64,000 nt of DNA. Source: Chelonoidis abingdonii (lineage: Eukaryota > Chordata > Testudines > Testudinidae). Numbering within the stretch: the first letter of the stretch is position 1; each line of letters opens with the position of its first letter. The notes under the pieces were generated by a model, which was given only the letters and a program-made list of their open reading frames with translations, ran no database searches and had not been told where the DNA came from. The stretch is from positions 13,640,512 through 13,704,511 of the forward strand of contig NC_133778.1 of assembly GCF_003597395.2 (NCBI RefSeq), written 5' to 3'. Shown one piece after another: positions 12,900-25,053 of this stretch. The position numbers and the translations under genes are program-made.

Positions 12900-13400
12900 T
12901 TATGAGCTATGAGTGTCAGGATGGCACTCTCCCTTTAAGGAGTAGAGACAGTGCACCTGTGGCAGGTCAGCTGACCCCACCTGAGCTTAAAAGAGGGCAC
13001 CTGCAGTTAGATAGGGAGAGACCCATTGAGGTGAGCCTGAGAGACCATGAAGAAAGGAGAAAGAGCATGGACATGGGGCTCTCATTGCATGCTCCCTAGA
13101 AATAGGAAGCCCTGGAGAAACTAGGACTGCCAGAGTTCCCTGCAAGGGAAGACAAAAGGAACTTGAGGACTCTAGGGGGAAAACCTCAGAGAAGCTGTAG
13201 CCCAAGATGAGTTGAAGAACTGTGCTTTTGTTGATTTGACTCAAGTTTGGACAATAAAACTGTATAAAAGAGACTGTGGGAGTGGCAGAGAGTCCTTAGC
13301 ATGTTGGGGAGAAGGCCTGCCTTGTCCCACTGAGGGGAACGATCTTAAACTGAATACAGTTTAAAGAAGAAAAACCTTAAACTAAATACAGCTTGAGAAC
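12900..13400 (+). repeat. LTR-like repeat fragment
   Basis: The block contains 'gacaataaaactgtataaaa' (a polyadenylation-type signal) followed by 'gagactgtgggagtggcaga', a pattern typical of an LTR R/U5 region. Its limits are unclear and no flanking duplication was found. It could also be another retroposon. Confidence 0.35.
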
Positions 13401-13895
13401 ACAAAGGAGGCAAATAGGCTTTAAATCAACCCCCAATATAAACATGCCCATAAAGGGATGTGTGTGAATAGGTGTTTGTCCCAGGTGTAATTGTATTTAC
13501 AAATATGGTTTGGAAAAAGAAGGTGCTGATGCAGTAAATATCCACATAGTACAGCAAAAATCAAGCAGGAGCTGGTGGGGAGAGAGGGAAAGAGCTGAAG
13601 CAGCAGTCTAGATCAATCAGAGTAACATAGTGCATTTGCTAGGAGCCAGCATCTTTAATTAAAATCCTTGTATTCCACTAATAACTTTGCATGTTCATGA
13701 GGCATTCTTATTGATTTTGGTTACTTCCCATTTTCTCTCCTTCACAGGTTTACAGTTCCCTGACATAATGTAAAATTAAGGGAAACATTAAGATAGACTG
13801 ATTAATTGCACATATGTGTGAAACAAAGCAACATCCTGCCTTCCCCCTTAATATGAGTCTCAACCAATTTTATTGTCATTTATTTATCATTTGTG

Positions 13896-14090
13896 TTACA
13901 ATAGTGCCTACAAGTGTCAGTCATGGACCAGGACCCCATTATGCTAGGTGCTGTACAAACAGGGAACAAAGAGACAGTCCCTGCCCCAAGAGTGTACAGT
14001 CCAAGTATAAGCCAAGAGACAACAGGTGGATATGCCCAGAGGCAGTGTAGTGTAAGACAACAATGAGACACTATTGGTCAGATTGCTAGG
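13896..14090 (+). repeat. Ancient LINE (L3/CR1-like) 3' fragment
   Basis: 'ggaccaggaccccattatgc', 'tgctgtacaaacagggaaca' and 'gacagtccctgccccaagag' match an old amniote LINE tail. It is diverged; the exact family is uncertain. Confidence 0.45.
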
Positions 14091-16765
14091 CTGTGGTCTA
14101 AAAGCAACTGACAAGTAGCCCCCTGCTCAAATCTTTATCCATTTGCATGTGTTGGGCACAAATTTGGTATTATCCCTATTACTTTGCAAACTGTGTTTCA
14201 ATCTTGCAGTTAGTTCTATACAGGTGGATCCTTTGCTCAGCATAAATGAGACTGCCTTAGAGGATCTGACTACAGGATTAGGGCCTGGATCATTATTAGT
14301 AAGACTCTCCTCTCAGTTTCACTGGTGCAGCTTGGAGGCGTATTTGGGCCTATTCTCAGCGGAATGGCCGAGCGTCCAGCAGCTCACGTGATGCTTCTGC
14401 AATTGGCAGCCTTGTTGTGCCTGCCGGCAGTTCATCCTCAGTCTCAGGTATGTGGTGGCTGAACTGCTGGTGGGAGCTGTAGTTGCACCTTTGGGTTGCA
14501 CCTGTGGCATCAGGCGCCTCCTGTCCCACTGCTGCCCAGCGGCAAGGAGCAGCCTGAGGTGGTAGCATCTAGGGGAACGAGAGTCAGCAGCAGCACAAGG
14601 AGAGTGGTCTAATGTTGGTGCCAGGCTCTGTGATGCTTCCGGGAGATACCTTGGGTTGTGAGGTACCTTGGGTTGTGAGGCACCTCGCTACCATCTCTCC
14701 TTAGCGAGAGGGCACCTTGTCTGTGCCTACTATGGGGCCATTCCCCAACATCATCAGCCTCTGGCAACATAAGCACTGCCTTCCAGGCCTCTGTTGGCCT
14801 TGCTCCCTTTGTACAGATTAATGATAGACATGCTCCAACCCAGCCCAGATCCACTGGACGCTTACAGAATTCTCAGCTCCTCTGTTCCAAAAGGAACAGC
14901 ACACAGAGACTTATCAGTCACCCTGTGGAACAAAGTGCTCCTTTACAACACAGCACTTAGATATGTTTATGGTAAAAACAAGACATTTACTTAACAGAGA
15001 ACAAGAGGTTCACATCATGGGAAGCAGAAATATAGGAAACAAAGAGTTACATATAAAATAAAACCAATACATGCATCTTAGAACCTAAACTTAAGTAATA
15101 AGACATTGTCATGCCATAAGAGCAAAAACTCACCCAAACCCCTTCCAGCTATTACAGCCAGACTTGGCGGTGTTCTTTTGTTCATGAAACAAGCACACTT
15201 TCCTCTTTGATCCCAAGTTTGTCTCTACAGTTATAGTCCAAAAATCCATTGTGTGCATTTGCAAACAGGATGACTCCCACGGCTTGTGTTTTCCTGTGTA
15301 GAGTCTCCCACTTTGCAATTACTCGATTAGTGTTTTGCTCAGACTCTAAATGACCCATTGTGTACCACACAATACTCAATTACATGTAGCCACACAGATA
15401 GATAACCATCTCATGCATTAAAGAAATCTGTGTCTGGCCTTTTCTGGTGACCAGCTCCATGTCACACACCTAGAGAACATAATTTTCAGTTTATACATGT
15501 TATACAAGCACACACATAACTCCTTGTATATTTTCTGTATGTATATGGTTATATGGACCAGTATGACACAGGCTTTCATTAGAGATCTTACATGACACTC
15601 TTTGGTGAACTAGTATGTAGATATCAGATCCATGGGATCCCTGTAGCCCTGATGCATCTCTGTGCCCTCAGCCAGCTGGCACCAAGAGGTCCCTGGGTCA
15701 CAGGCACATGCCCAGTCTCTCTCGCACACTCTCTCTCACTCACTCCACACAGCTGCAGCAGGTTCCCCCAAGGAAAAATTGCAAGCAGCCACCCCTATGC
15801 CCTTAGCAGCAGCATCCTTCACCCCTTGACCCCTTCCAACACTGATGTCATTAAAATTATCGAGAAATTCCTCTTTAGAATTGGACATTCTAACAGTTCT
15901 GATGCACATGTAATGTGCATACCACAGGATTAAAAAGTATAGACCATGACCTTTGTGTAGCATGAAATGTTGTCATGTTGACTTTCTTGGTAAAAGTAAC
16001 AGAGCTGGTCAGAGAAACTTTGCTAGAACCAGACTCAGTCAGAACTTTTCAGTTAATCCAAAACAGTTTTGAAAGGCAATGTCCATCTCCGAGAATTTCA
16101 TAATCTGTGTTCCTATTTGGAACAAAGCCAAATGTTGAACTCTCAAAATCCTGCATGAAACAGAATTTCCATCCTCTGCACAGGTCTAGTACCAATTTAA
16201 AAAGTCAACCCAAACAAGACCCAGCTATTCATAGTGCAGATTTTGTAAACAGTTCTATAAATTGTCAGTTATCAGGAACTGAGAATGTTTTCCAACACGA
16301 AGAGCATAACAGAGGACAGATTCAACACATACCTCACTTAAACACATGGGTAGTCCTGAGGTCAATGTGCTTATGTACCTTGCTGAACTGGGACTGGAAT
16401 CCTCTAGATCGGTGTGTGTGGTCACTGTATGTTTGATGAGATAACATCCTGAGGAACTACTGTCTCTTAAGAAGTTGTGGGATTTATACAAAAGCGATAT
16501 CTGTATCTCCCTACATAGCACAAGCCTTAGAAAGCTGGGGTCATGCTCCTTTGCCCTGATCAGGAGAAGATTTTGCTTGCTACATAGCACTCCAAAAGTT
16601 ACTTGTCCTGTAGCACTGGGAACTGCTGAACAGGATACCTTCTCACCTTCCATGCTGCTGGACTCTTTTTGTTGGGCTTGCCTTTCCCCAGTATCATTCA
16701 AATGATGCTCCCCGTGGGACCCCTGACAGCCATAGGCTGGAGGAAATAGCTGTGTGTATCCTGTA

Positions 16766-16960
16766 GGGTACGTCTGCACTTGGAGTAGGGGTGTCACTCT
16801 CAGCTCGACGAGACATACTCACGCTAGCTCGCATTGAGTAGCATGCTAAAAATAGAGTGTAGCTGTGGCAGGGAAAATGGTGGGAGGGTCTCGCCACCCC
16901 GGGTGTGGGCCTAGGGTCTCTGATTGGAATCACACTTCAGGTCCAAATGTAGACATACCC
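16766..16960. mobile_element. Harbinger-like MITE
   Basis: 195-bp element with GGGTACGTCTGCACTT at left and its inverted equivalent AATGTAGACATACCC at right, flanked by gta on both sides. The ends match those of the elements at 1846 and 37780, but the interior differs. Confidence 0.6.
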
Positions 16961-17318
16961 GTAGAGGGACAGAGTTTGGTCTTGGCCAGCTAAAATTAGC
17001 TGCCCCAGGGCTGGAAAAGGAGAATTGTCCTTTCCTTCACTTCCCCTCAGTCCCAAAGAGAGTGGTGTTTGTGTGTGTGTGCGGGGTATGGACATCTGTA
17101 CTTTCAGAGTGGGCTCTCCTGGCCTTCTGCTCCTGTCAGGATCCTCCCCCACAAAGTGGTGCACTCCCTCCGTTCTTTGATCACTGTTTTGGGAGAAGAG
17201 GAATTCTTGGCCCCTCTCTTTCTGGTGAGCTGTGCAGTTGAGCTGCCAGAAATAGGTCTATGTATTTAGGCCACTTGGCCCTTTTAAATTCCTCCTTGGC
17301 TGACTGTCAGGAAGGCCC

Positions 17319-18217
17319 TGTCATAGTATACTTTCCTCAATCTGAACCTTAGAGTCCAAAAATGAGGTACTAGCATGAAATCCTCTAAGCTTAATTACCA
17401 GCTTAGATCTGATACGGTGCCACCAATCAGAACTCTGAGTGTCTGATGAACTCTAGTCTCCCCAAAAACCTTCCCTGGGGACCCCCAAGACCCAGATTCC
17501 TTGAGTCTCACAACAAAGGGGAATAAACCATTTCCCTTCCCCCTCCTTTCTTCCTCCCAGATTCTTCCTGCCCTGAGTACACTAGGAGAGATAGACAGAT
17601 TCAAGCTCTGTGAATCTAAACAAAGGGATTCCCTCACCCAGAGACATCAGATTCAAGCTCCGTGAATCTAACACAAAGAGGAATTTATTCTTCCCTCCCC
17701 CCACCAATTCCTTGTGAGTACAGACCAATTCCCTTAAGCCTCAACTAGGGAAAAATCAAACAGGTCTTAAAAGCAAAACTTTTAATAAAAAGAAAGGAAA
17801 AAAGTAAAGTTATCTCTGTAATCTAGATGTAAATACAGGGGTTTTTCAGCTTATAGACAATAGAAAGAAAGCTTTCTCCGCAGAAATACAATTTAAAATA
17901 CTTTCACCCAAATACACAGTAAAACTCCACCAGCCAGATACACAGTTGCAAATACAGAAAAACAATTAAAAAGACTAAACTGTCTTTCTACCTTTGTACT
18001 TACAAAATTGGAACAGAAGATTAGAGAGCCTGTAGGTATGTGTGGTCACTCTCAGAGCCTAGAGAGAACAAAGCAAAACCCCAAAACCACAAACAAAGGC
18101 TTCCCTCCACCAAGATTTGAAAGTATCTTGTTTCCTGATTGGTCCTCTGGTCAGGTTTTGTTTGTTAACCCTTTCCAGGTGAAAGAGACATTAACCCTTA
18201 GCTATCTGTTTATGACA
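17319..18217. mobile_element. Solo LTR, 899 bp
   Basis: Begins TGTCATAG and ends TATGACA, flanked by a perfect 5-bp duplication ggccc (17314-17318 and 18218-18222). TG...CA ends plus a short duplication and no internal coding region are the signature of a solo LTR left by recombination. It is the same family as 50229-51192. Its transcriptional orientation is not determined. Confidence 0.8.
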
Positions 18218-19927
18218 GGCCCCTCTAGATAGGAGGCAGTACCCACAGCAGCCTCTCTAGCTGCGTAGCCGTAATGGAGACGGTTTATGTTGCCTGTGTG
18301 GCCCATTTCCAACTAAGGAAGCACTGCGTTTCCATTCATAGAATTTCCTGCCCATAGTTAAGTTGGGGAGCACCAGGGTTTGCAACTGTGCAATGAAAGA
18401 CCAGGGTAGAAGTAAAACAAAAGCCCATCAAAATTTCCCCTCTACTGAGGAGATGGGGTTCATATAGTGGAGGGGAAACCAGAGTTAGTGCCGTTAACTC
18501 AGGAATTGTACTTACTGTTGAGTGATGTTGTAGGACTTTTTCACTGACCCTTCCCAAACTACAGAGTTCACATGGCAGTAAGCAAAGGGTGGGGGACAAT
18601 AGAGCAGAGGCAGCACATCTCCTGCTGAACCTCCCATCACACCTGGACCAGCCAATTTATCGAACTGGCCCATGGGTCAGTACTTCCATGAGAGGGTCTC
18701 AGAGAAAGTCAACTTTCATAGTCTTAACAAATTCAGCCAGTCATTTGTAATGCGATTTTTTTATATAATTTCCATGTCAATTGATTTTACGATGCCGTGA
18801 TTATTAGCCTAGCTTCCTGAGGCCACGGTAAATAGATTGCTTCACCGTATAATTCAGTTGATTATGTCAATCATGTTAATTTTCTGTCTGCAGCTAGTTT
18901 CAGCCAAATCTTTGAGTTTTATTAAAAAAAATGTTAAATTGTTATGGAGAGAGCATAAGGAATTTTTTTTAATAGCATTGCTATAGTTGAAGGTTATAAT
19001 GTGTTATCATATGCGCCTCTTTTTCCCAGTTTTAATATTTTAAATTGCATCAGCCTGAAGTTTGGCTCTCAAACTCTCAGCTGTAATGCAATTTGCTCTT
19101 TTTTTTTTGTTTAATACAAAATAGTAGTAAATCCTTAGAGCTTCAAAAAAAATATTTCTGAGAACTACTTAGATCTGCTTTCCAAGGCTTTTTAATCCAG
19201 TCTATTTTTTTTAAGTATAACTTTACATAATGCAGATCCAATTAAAAATGGACGCTAAGTTGCAGAGCCATCCTGTGGTCCAGCAATAAGAGATTGATTT
19301 CCATTACTTTCTAAAAGGCACCATTTCCTAATGCTGGCTTCCTGCTGCTTTCCGTATCTCTCACTCTCTTTCTCTTGAGTTAGTTCATTGGCGCCACTAA
19401 TAATTCCTTGTGTTCTGTAGCTTGTGACTTTTAAAAATAACAGCTTGGGATTTTCAGAGCATGTAGACAGAATCACTTAATGTAGCATTAGTGCTAACCC
19501 CAAGTGTTCAAAAATCACAAGTCAATCTACAAACATTTATGAGACAGTTGTTTGTTTTTTTTGTTAAATAATAAATTTTAGGTTCTTTTTATTTTCCTTC
19601 TGGTTTGAGGGCCTTCTATGGGCCAACGTTTTCAAGTTTTTTCTCTGCAACCCTGAGGGCTAGAATTGAACTTAATAGCAGACTGTCCATTTTTTTTTTC
19701 AATCGCCTTGCTTTAAAAAAGAATAATCACCAAATCTTGCAAAATTGATGGTAACATTATGAGTTAGCAATGCTGATACGGGTAGAGTTTACCATGCTGG
19801 ATTGACAAGAACAAGCAGCTGTGAATAAGTGGAAATGAACAGTGTTAAGACTACAGGCTAACATTTTTAAAAATGCAAAGTGACTTAGGACCTTACATCT
19901 CATTTTCAAAAGTGATTTAGGCACTTA

Positions 19928-20050
19928 GGACCAGATTTTCCAAGGTATTTAGGTACCTTATGGTATTGTCAAAAAGCCTAAGCAGTTCAGGCAACTTAGG
20001 TGCTTTTTCAAATGTCATTAGGTGCCTAAATATCTTGGAAAATCTGGTCC
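19928..20050. mobile_element. Palindromic MITE, first of a pair
   Basis: 123-bp near-perfect palindrome. The ends GGACCAGATTTTCCAAGGTA and the reverse complement of 20031-20050 differ at one position. TTA flanks both sides, suggesting a Harbinger-type target site. Confidence 0.7.
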
Positions 20051-20104
20051 TTAGAGGTTAAATCTTGTTCACGTTCAATGAGACTTAAAATCCTAAATGT
20101 CTAA

Positions 20105-20260
20105 GGGCCAGATTTTTAAAGATAGTTAGGTCTAAAGATGCAGATAGGCACCGAGTGAGATTTTGAAAAGGGGCTTAACTTGTATTGAAATCAATAGACT
20201 GTAGGTGCCTAGGTGTCTATTTGCATTTTAGATGTCCTTATAGTTTTAAAAATCTGGCCC
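20105..20260. mobile_element. Palindromic MITE, second of a pair
   Basis: 156-bp element with inverted ends GGGCCAGATTTTTAAA / TTTAAAAATCTGGCCC, flanked by TAA on both sides (20102-20104 and 20261-20263). It is 54 bp from the preceding related element. A weaker relative is at about 36327-36436. Confidence 0.7.
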
Positions 20261-21959
20261 TAATTCACTTTTGAAAATGGGACTTTAGGCTCCTAAATTA
20301 ATTAGGTGCTTTTGAAAATTTTATCCACAAGGCTTTGTTAAAAACATTTAGAGAAGAAGAAGTTGACCCAAATGAAATGAGGAAAAAAGATTTAAACTTT
20401 TTTCTGGGATAAACTAGGGTACAATTTTGATTATTTAAAAAAAATGAAAAATAATATTTAAATACATAATGGTTATGTACTTACAGTTACCCCTTAACAG
20501 TTTTGCAAAGAAGCCAGTGGTTTGGTGGTAGCTGAATGCTTTTTCAATAATGGGATTAAGAAAAGTATTGAGAAGCAGCTAAAACCAATTATTCTGTATC
20601 CCCCCCTTACAGTGCTTTTTAAACTTTAAACTCCCCTCAGTAATTTGTAAACACACTCTCTCTGTGCCCAGACAATCTCACTTCCCGGGGGTGGGGAAAG
20701 GGGTTCTCTAGGGAACTCTGGAGCCTAGCAGCAGCTGGGTAAGTAGAATCTAGCAACACCTACCTCTTTTTGAAGGAAGATTTCCCACCTGGGAGGCAAC
20801 GAGTCGGCAGCAGCAGCAGCAGTACAGTGACATTGCTGTAAACCTCACTTCCTGGCTTAGCCTCCAGTGTTGTGCAAGCTTGTGTTAAAGTTCTATTGAT
20901 TTTTCTTTAGTTTTCTTTTTTATTTTGCTTTGTTTTTGAATGTAGATATCCCAGAATACATGATTCTCCTTGCTGGTCTGGCTGGTTTGTTCCTCATTCA
21001 CTTTAATTTTTCTACATGTTTCGGGAATGAAAAATGACAACACAAACCCCACGAGATATTGATCACTCATAATTATGGATGGATACAAACTTTGGATCAG
21101 GATTTTGAACATTGTCATCCAGTGAGTGTCACTGTTCCCATTTCAGGTTCTGTTCAGAGTATTATGATGGAGAACTTTCACAGCCTTTAAATTCAAACCT
21201 AGCTCTAGATACAGAGCTCCCTTAAATTCTTGCAGTTCTCTGAGTGGCTCTCCATATTGCCATTTATGGGTACTGCACCACCTTGTGGTGTCTCACAATA
21301 AAAATCTCTTGCGGCAGGGTCAGTTAGTGCACTGCCACACTCCTCATGCCTGTCCCCTCAGCATCACGGTGCACTGAGAGCAAGGCTCCTTCCCACCAAC
21401 TTCCCCCACCAGCCTGGATGGATACGAACTGCTCCGGTCTCTTCAGAGTCACAGTGTCTTACTGCTAGAAATAGTCTGTGTTAGCTCGTTTTGATTGGTT
21501 AGTGAATTAGGCTTTCTGTGGGTTCCAGGTGATAGAGGAACTGAAGAAACAGAATTAGCCAGGATTCAAGAAGTGGGCTTCCTGTCCAGCTGTCTGCCCA
21601 GCATCTGATGAACATGCAGTGCCTCAAGTGCCTGGGAGAAGGAGACTCGCCTTCTGAGTGTTGGATTTGCTGAATCTTTAATCCCAGAGCATGCCAGGAT
21701 AGAAAGACTCACTTGCAACTCCTTTTCCTAAAGGAAGCCCTTGAGGCTAGATCTTTTGGACCTGATCAAGACTCAGATCCTAGGTCAAACAGAGCAGTCT
21801 CTGTTCCTGTGGCTACCAGTAGCTCCAAGCAACTGGAGATCTTCAAGTCCTGATGGGGTCTGACTTGGTGCCTGCAGCTCCCTCAGTCAAGCCTCTAAGG
21901 CTACAGATGTCCAAATCGAGGGCCATGTGGTCGGCTCCATTGGCCCCTGTTTAAGAGAG

Positions 21960-24070
21960 GTTGAAAGAGTTTGGCCACTCTCACCATTGCCATATCTTGT
22001 GCTTCCCAACTAAGCGACCCCAATGGAAACCTTGCATCTGTGGGACCAGGGCTGGTTCTGACTTCCACTTCCGCATCCAAGAAGTTGGAATTGCTCAGTG
22101 TGTCAGAAACTGGGTCATCAGTGCCTCTGGTTCCGTCCGTTGTGGAAAAGGAGGCTGGAAGACCAAAAAACAGCCATGCCGGTCAGTGTTAGCAGTGCCA
22201 ATTCCCATGCATCAGAACTGTTGGATTCATCAGATGCTGACAAGACTGCTATGATTACCTGGCAGAGAGCCGTTCCATCTTTCATAGCCAGGCATAAGGG
22301 AGTTGTATGGAATGTTGAATCTGATGTCATTTTTGGATCCGCTGTCAGTTCTTCGATTGGTTCTGATTATGTTCTCAGTTCCAGAAGACTCTGTCACCAT
22401 GATATCCCAGGTTCACCTGCCCGCTCTGTTTGCTTCACTGATTCTGAGTGGGAAATCACTGGGGCTTCAAAAGGAGACATATTTCCCTAGTTCCGAGGTC
22501 ATCTTCCCCATCTGCTGTTAAAAGGAGGAGGCCAGAAGACACTGTCGGTCTTCCCTAGAATCACCCTTTGCTTCCTTTACCTTGGACCTCTGCAGAGTCT
22601 CTCCAAGGAGCCAGATCTCCATTTTTCCCTTTGCATCCACTATTATCAGCATTACATTCCATATTGGATCCAGACTCAAATCCTAACCAGGAGGAAGATA
22701 GAGGATGAATACACAGACCAATGGCTCACTTCATACCACTCTGTGGTCCTCTTCCTCATTTCCAAACCCTAATTGTTGGGGAGACTGGCAATCTGGGACC
22801 TATAGCCTTACTGGAAGCCATCTCATTAGTTTAATTACTGTTCGAGTGGATAGAGAGGTAATGTTTCATCTGTTAAGGATTTAGCAGTCCAGAAGTCTTG
22901 AATTCCACTCCTCTGAATCTGTTGACATTACAGACAGTGATGCCTTAAACACTGTTTGAAGAAGAGGACAAGGAGGTACCTTCTGTCTTCAGTCAGGAGC
23001 ATTTGAAAATGGACTATAAGCAGGGAGTTGGACTAGATTACCTCCTGAGGTCCCTTCCAACCCTGATATTCTATGATTCTGTGATAAACCTGATTTATCA
23101 CTGGATGAACACGTGGGGGTGGCTTTGTCCTCCTCTCCTTCCGAGGACACTATGGAATTCCATAACTTTGTGAATATTATAGGGTCCACTTCAAATCTTT
23201 CTGCATTGCCTGCAGAAGAGACTTGTCACTTGGTCTGTGATATTCTCGCAGCTACTTCAACTAGTAAAATATCTGTACCCATTATGGATGGAGTGCTACA
23301 GCTGGCGAAATCCATGTGGACCACGCCTGCTTCTTGCCAAACTGTTTCTAAGAAAACTGACAAGCTGTCTCAGATGCCCTCTGAGGGGCTTTCCTATTTT
23401 CACAGGCACCCTGTCCCTAAGGTAGCTGCTTCCAGTAACACAGCAAGATCTGGACTATCATATCTCACCCCAGCCAATAAAGAGGGGGAAAGGATTGATT
23501 TGTTAGAGAGAGAGATATTCTCTTAATCATCCCTCTCTATGAGTGGCTAATTATCAGGCGGTCATTGCCTGTTACCAATTACATCTCTAGGAAAGTATGA
23601 GTGTTTTTACCGGACTTGCCTGATAACAGAAGAAGGTTGGTGAGAACCATTTTAATGCAGGTCCAGGATGTAGTCAATCATACACCCAGCACCTCATTTC
23701 ATGCTTCAGACTCTGCTGCCAGAGCACTTGTGTCTGCTTTGACTATCACATGGCACACATGGCTTCATTTCTCCTGCCTAGCTATGGCCTCTAGAATTAA
23801 GCTGGAGGATCTTCCTTTTGAAGGCAGGGGTTCTTTTAATTGAGAAGAGGGACGAATTGCTGGGACAACTGAAGAACCTAAGATTGACAGCTCGCTCTCT
23901 GGGTTTGATTCCTTCTGCTAAAGGAATCTTATCCTTTGGTGACCCAGCAATACCAGTATCCTCCCAGGGACACTGTAGGAAAAGACTTTTGAAGCCAAGA
24001 TCCAAATCTAAACAAACTGCTTCCTCATTAGTGTCATGGTCACAGCATAACAAGCATCCGTTTTGAAGGG
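21960..24070 (+). pseudogene. DIRS gag-like region, broken
   Basis: Several open frames in different phases (22098-22490, 23113-23526, 23601-23843, 23818-24066) follow one another. Wording such as 'TPASCQTVSKKTDKLSQM' and the Ser/Thr-rich stretches fit a DIRS capsid-like ORF. Frameshifts, stops and a CR1-tail insertion at about 23010-23093 break it, and no single frame spans the region. The assignment comes mainly from its position before the DIRS-type RT. Confidence 0.5.
23010..23093 (+). repeat. CR1/SINE 3' tail
   Basis: Contains 'agttggactagattacctcc', 'tgaggtcccttccaaccctg' and a terminal 'atattctatgattctgtg', the usual CR1 3' end. It interrupts the DIRS gag-like region. Confidence 0.75.
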
Positions 24071-24384
24071 ACAATCAGGAGCTGAGAACCAGTCAGATGA
24101 GACCAATGTACCCTTTCCTTTGGAGACAGGCTAGTCAACTTCAGCAACAAATGGAGGCAAATTACAGTGGCGCAATTGGTTCTAGAGACTGTAGAAAGAG
24201 GCTATGCTGTACAACTAAGAATTTTGCCTCTTCCCAACTCCCCTACCCTCCTTCTTCAGGGACTCTTCTCCTGAAGTGATGTTTTTCACAGAAGTGAAAA
24301 AAATACTTCTGATAGAAGCAGTTGAAAAGGTTCCTGAATACCTGAGGGGTCAGGGATTTTACTCCCTGGTGCAGAAGAAGGATT

Positions 24385-24391
24385 GGTTTTT

Positions 24392-24423
<32 letters not shown>

Positions 24424-24440
24424 TTGTTTGGTTGGTTTTT
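24385..24440. repeat. T-rich (GTTTT)n repeat
   Basis: A run of gtttt units expanding to pure T, inside the DIRS element between its gag-like and RT parts. Confidence 0.9.
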
Positions 24441-24499
24441 GGCTGACACTGGATTTAAAGGATTTAAATGAATACATTTTGAAGTTTTGATTCCACATG

Positions 24500-25053
24500 T
24501 TGGATTCTGGCCACCATAATCCCTTTGCTGTTGGTCATGGATTGGTTCACAACTCTCAATTCAAAAGACATATTTCTATTCTGAAAAATCATTGCAAGTA
24601 TGTTCGATTTGTGGTGGGCAATCACCATATCCTGTTCAGGGTCTTCCATTTGGCCTTTCAGGGGCACCCAGACTTTTTACAAAATGTCTCTTTGTGGTAG
24701 CAGCTTACCTGAGGAATGGGTGTATTTTTGTTTACCCCTATTCAGATGACTGGCTGCCAAAGTTGTCCTTACGTGAGGATCCATTAAACCATATGGTCTT
24801 CACCACTAATCTCTTTTCAGACCTCAAGCTCTTTCTCAGCCACCCAAAGTCAATCCTCTGCCCTTCACAAAAGATCCCTTTTCTAGGAGCCATACTGGAG
24901 TCCATAGAAGGCAGAGCTTTTCTGCTAGAGGGTGCTGGATTCAGTCAGGCGATGCTTCAATCTCTAGACAACGAGGACTCTGTTCCCACCTCCAGATTAG
25001 CTGCAACACTGCTTGTCAGACTGTCCCATCAGTGGGAATATCAGAGCCACTAG
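24500..25053 (+). pseudogene. DIRS reverse transcriptase fragment
   Basis: The frame 24592-25053 (153 codons) reads 'GLPFGLSGAPRLFTKC', then 'YPYSDDWLP' and 'FLGAILES'. These correspond to RT motifs around the LPFGL turn and the catalytic box, here SDD where active RTs have a two-aspartate (xDD) motif. A preceding related segment (24497-24700, another frame) shows a frameshift near 24.6-24.7 kb. Only the central palm/fingers part of an RT is present, so it is inactive. DIRS-type wording (PFGLS-AP---K) supports the class. Confidence 0.7.

Noticed and set aside
16255..16797. 180-codon minus-strand open frame
   Set aside because: No recognisable domain, runs into the end of a Harbinger MITE, and composition is not coding-like.
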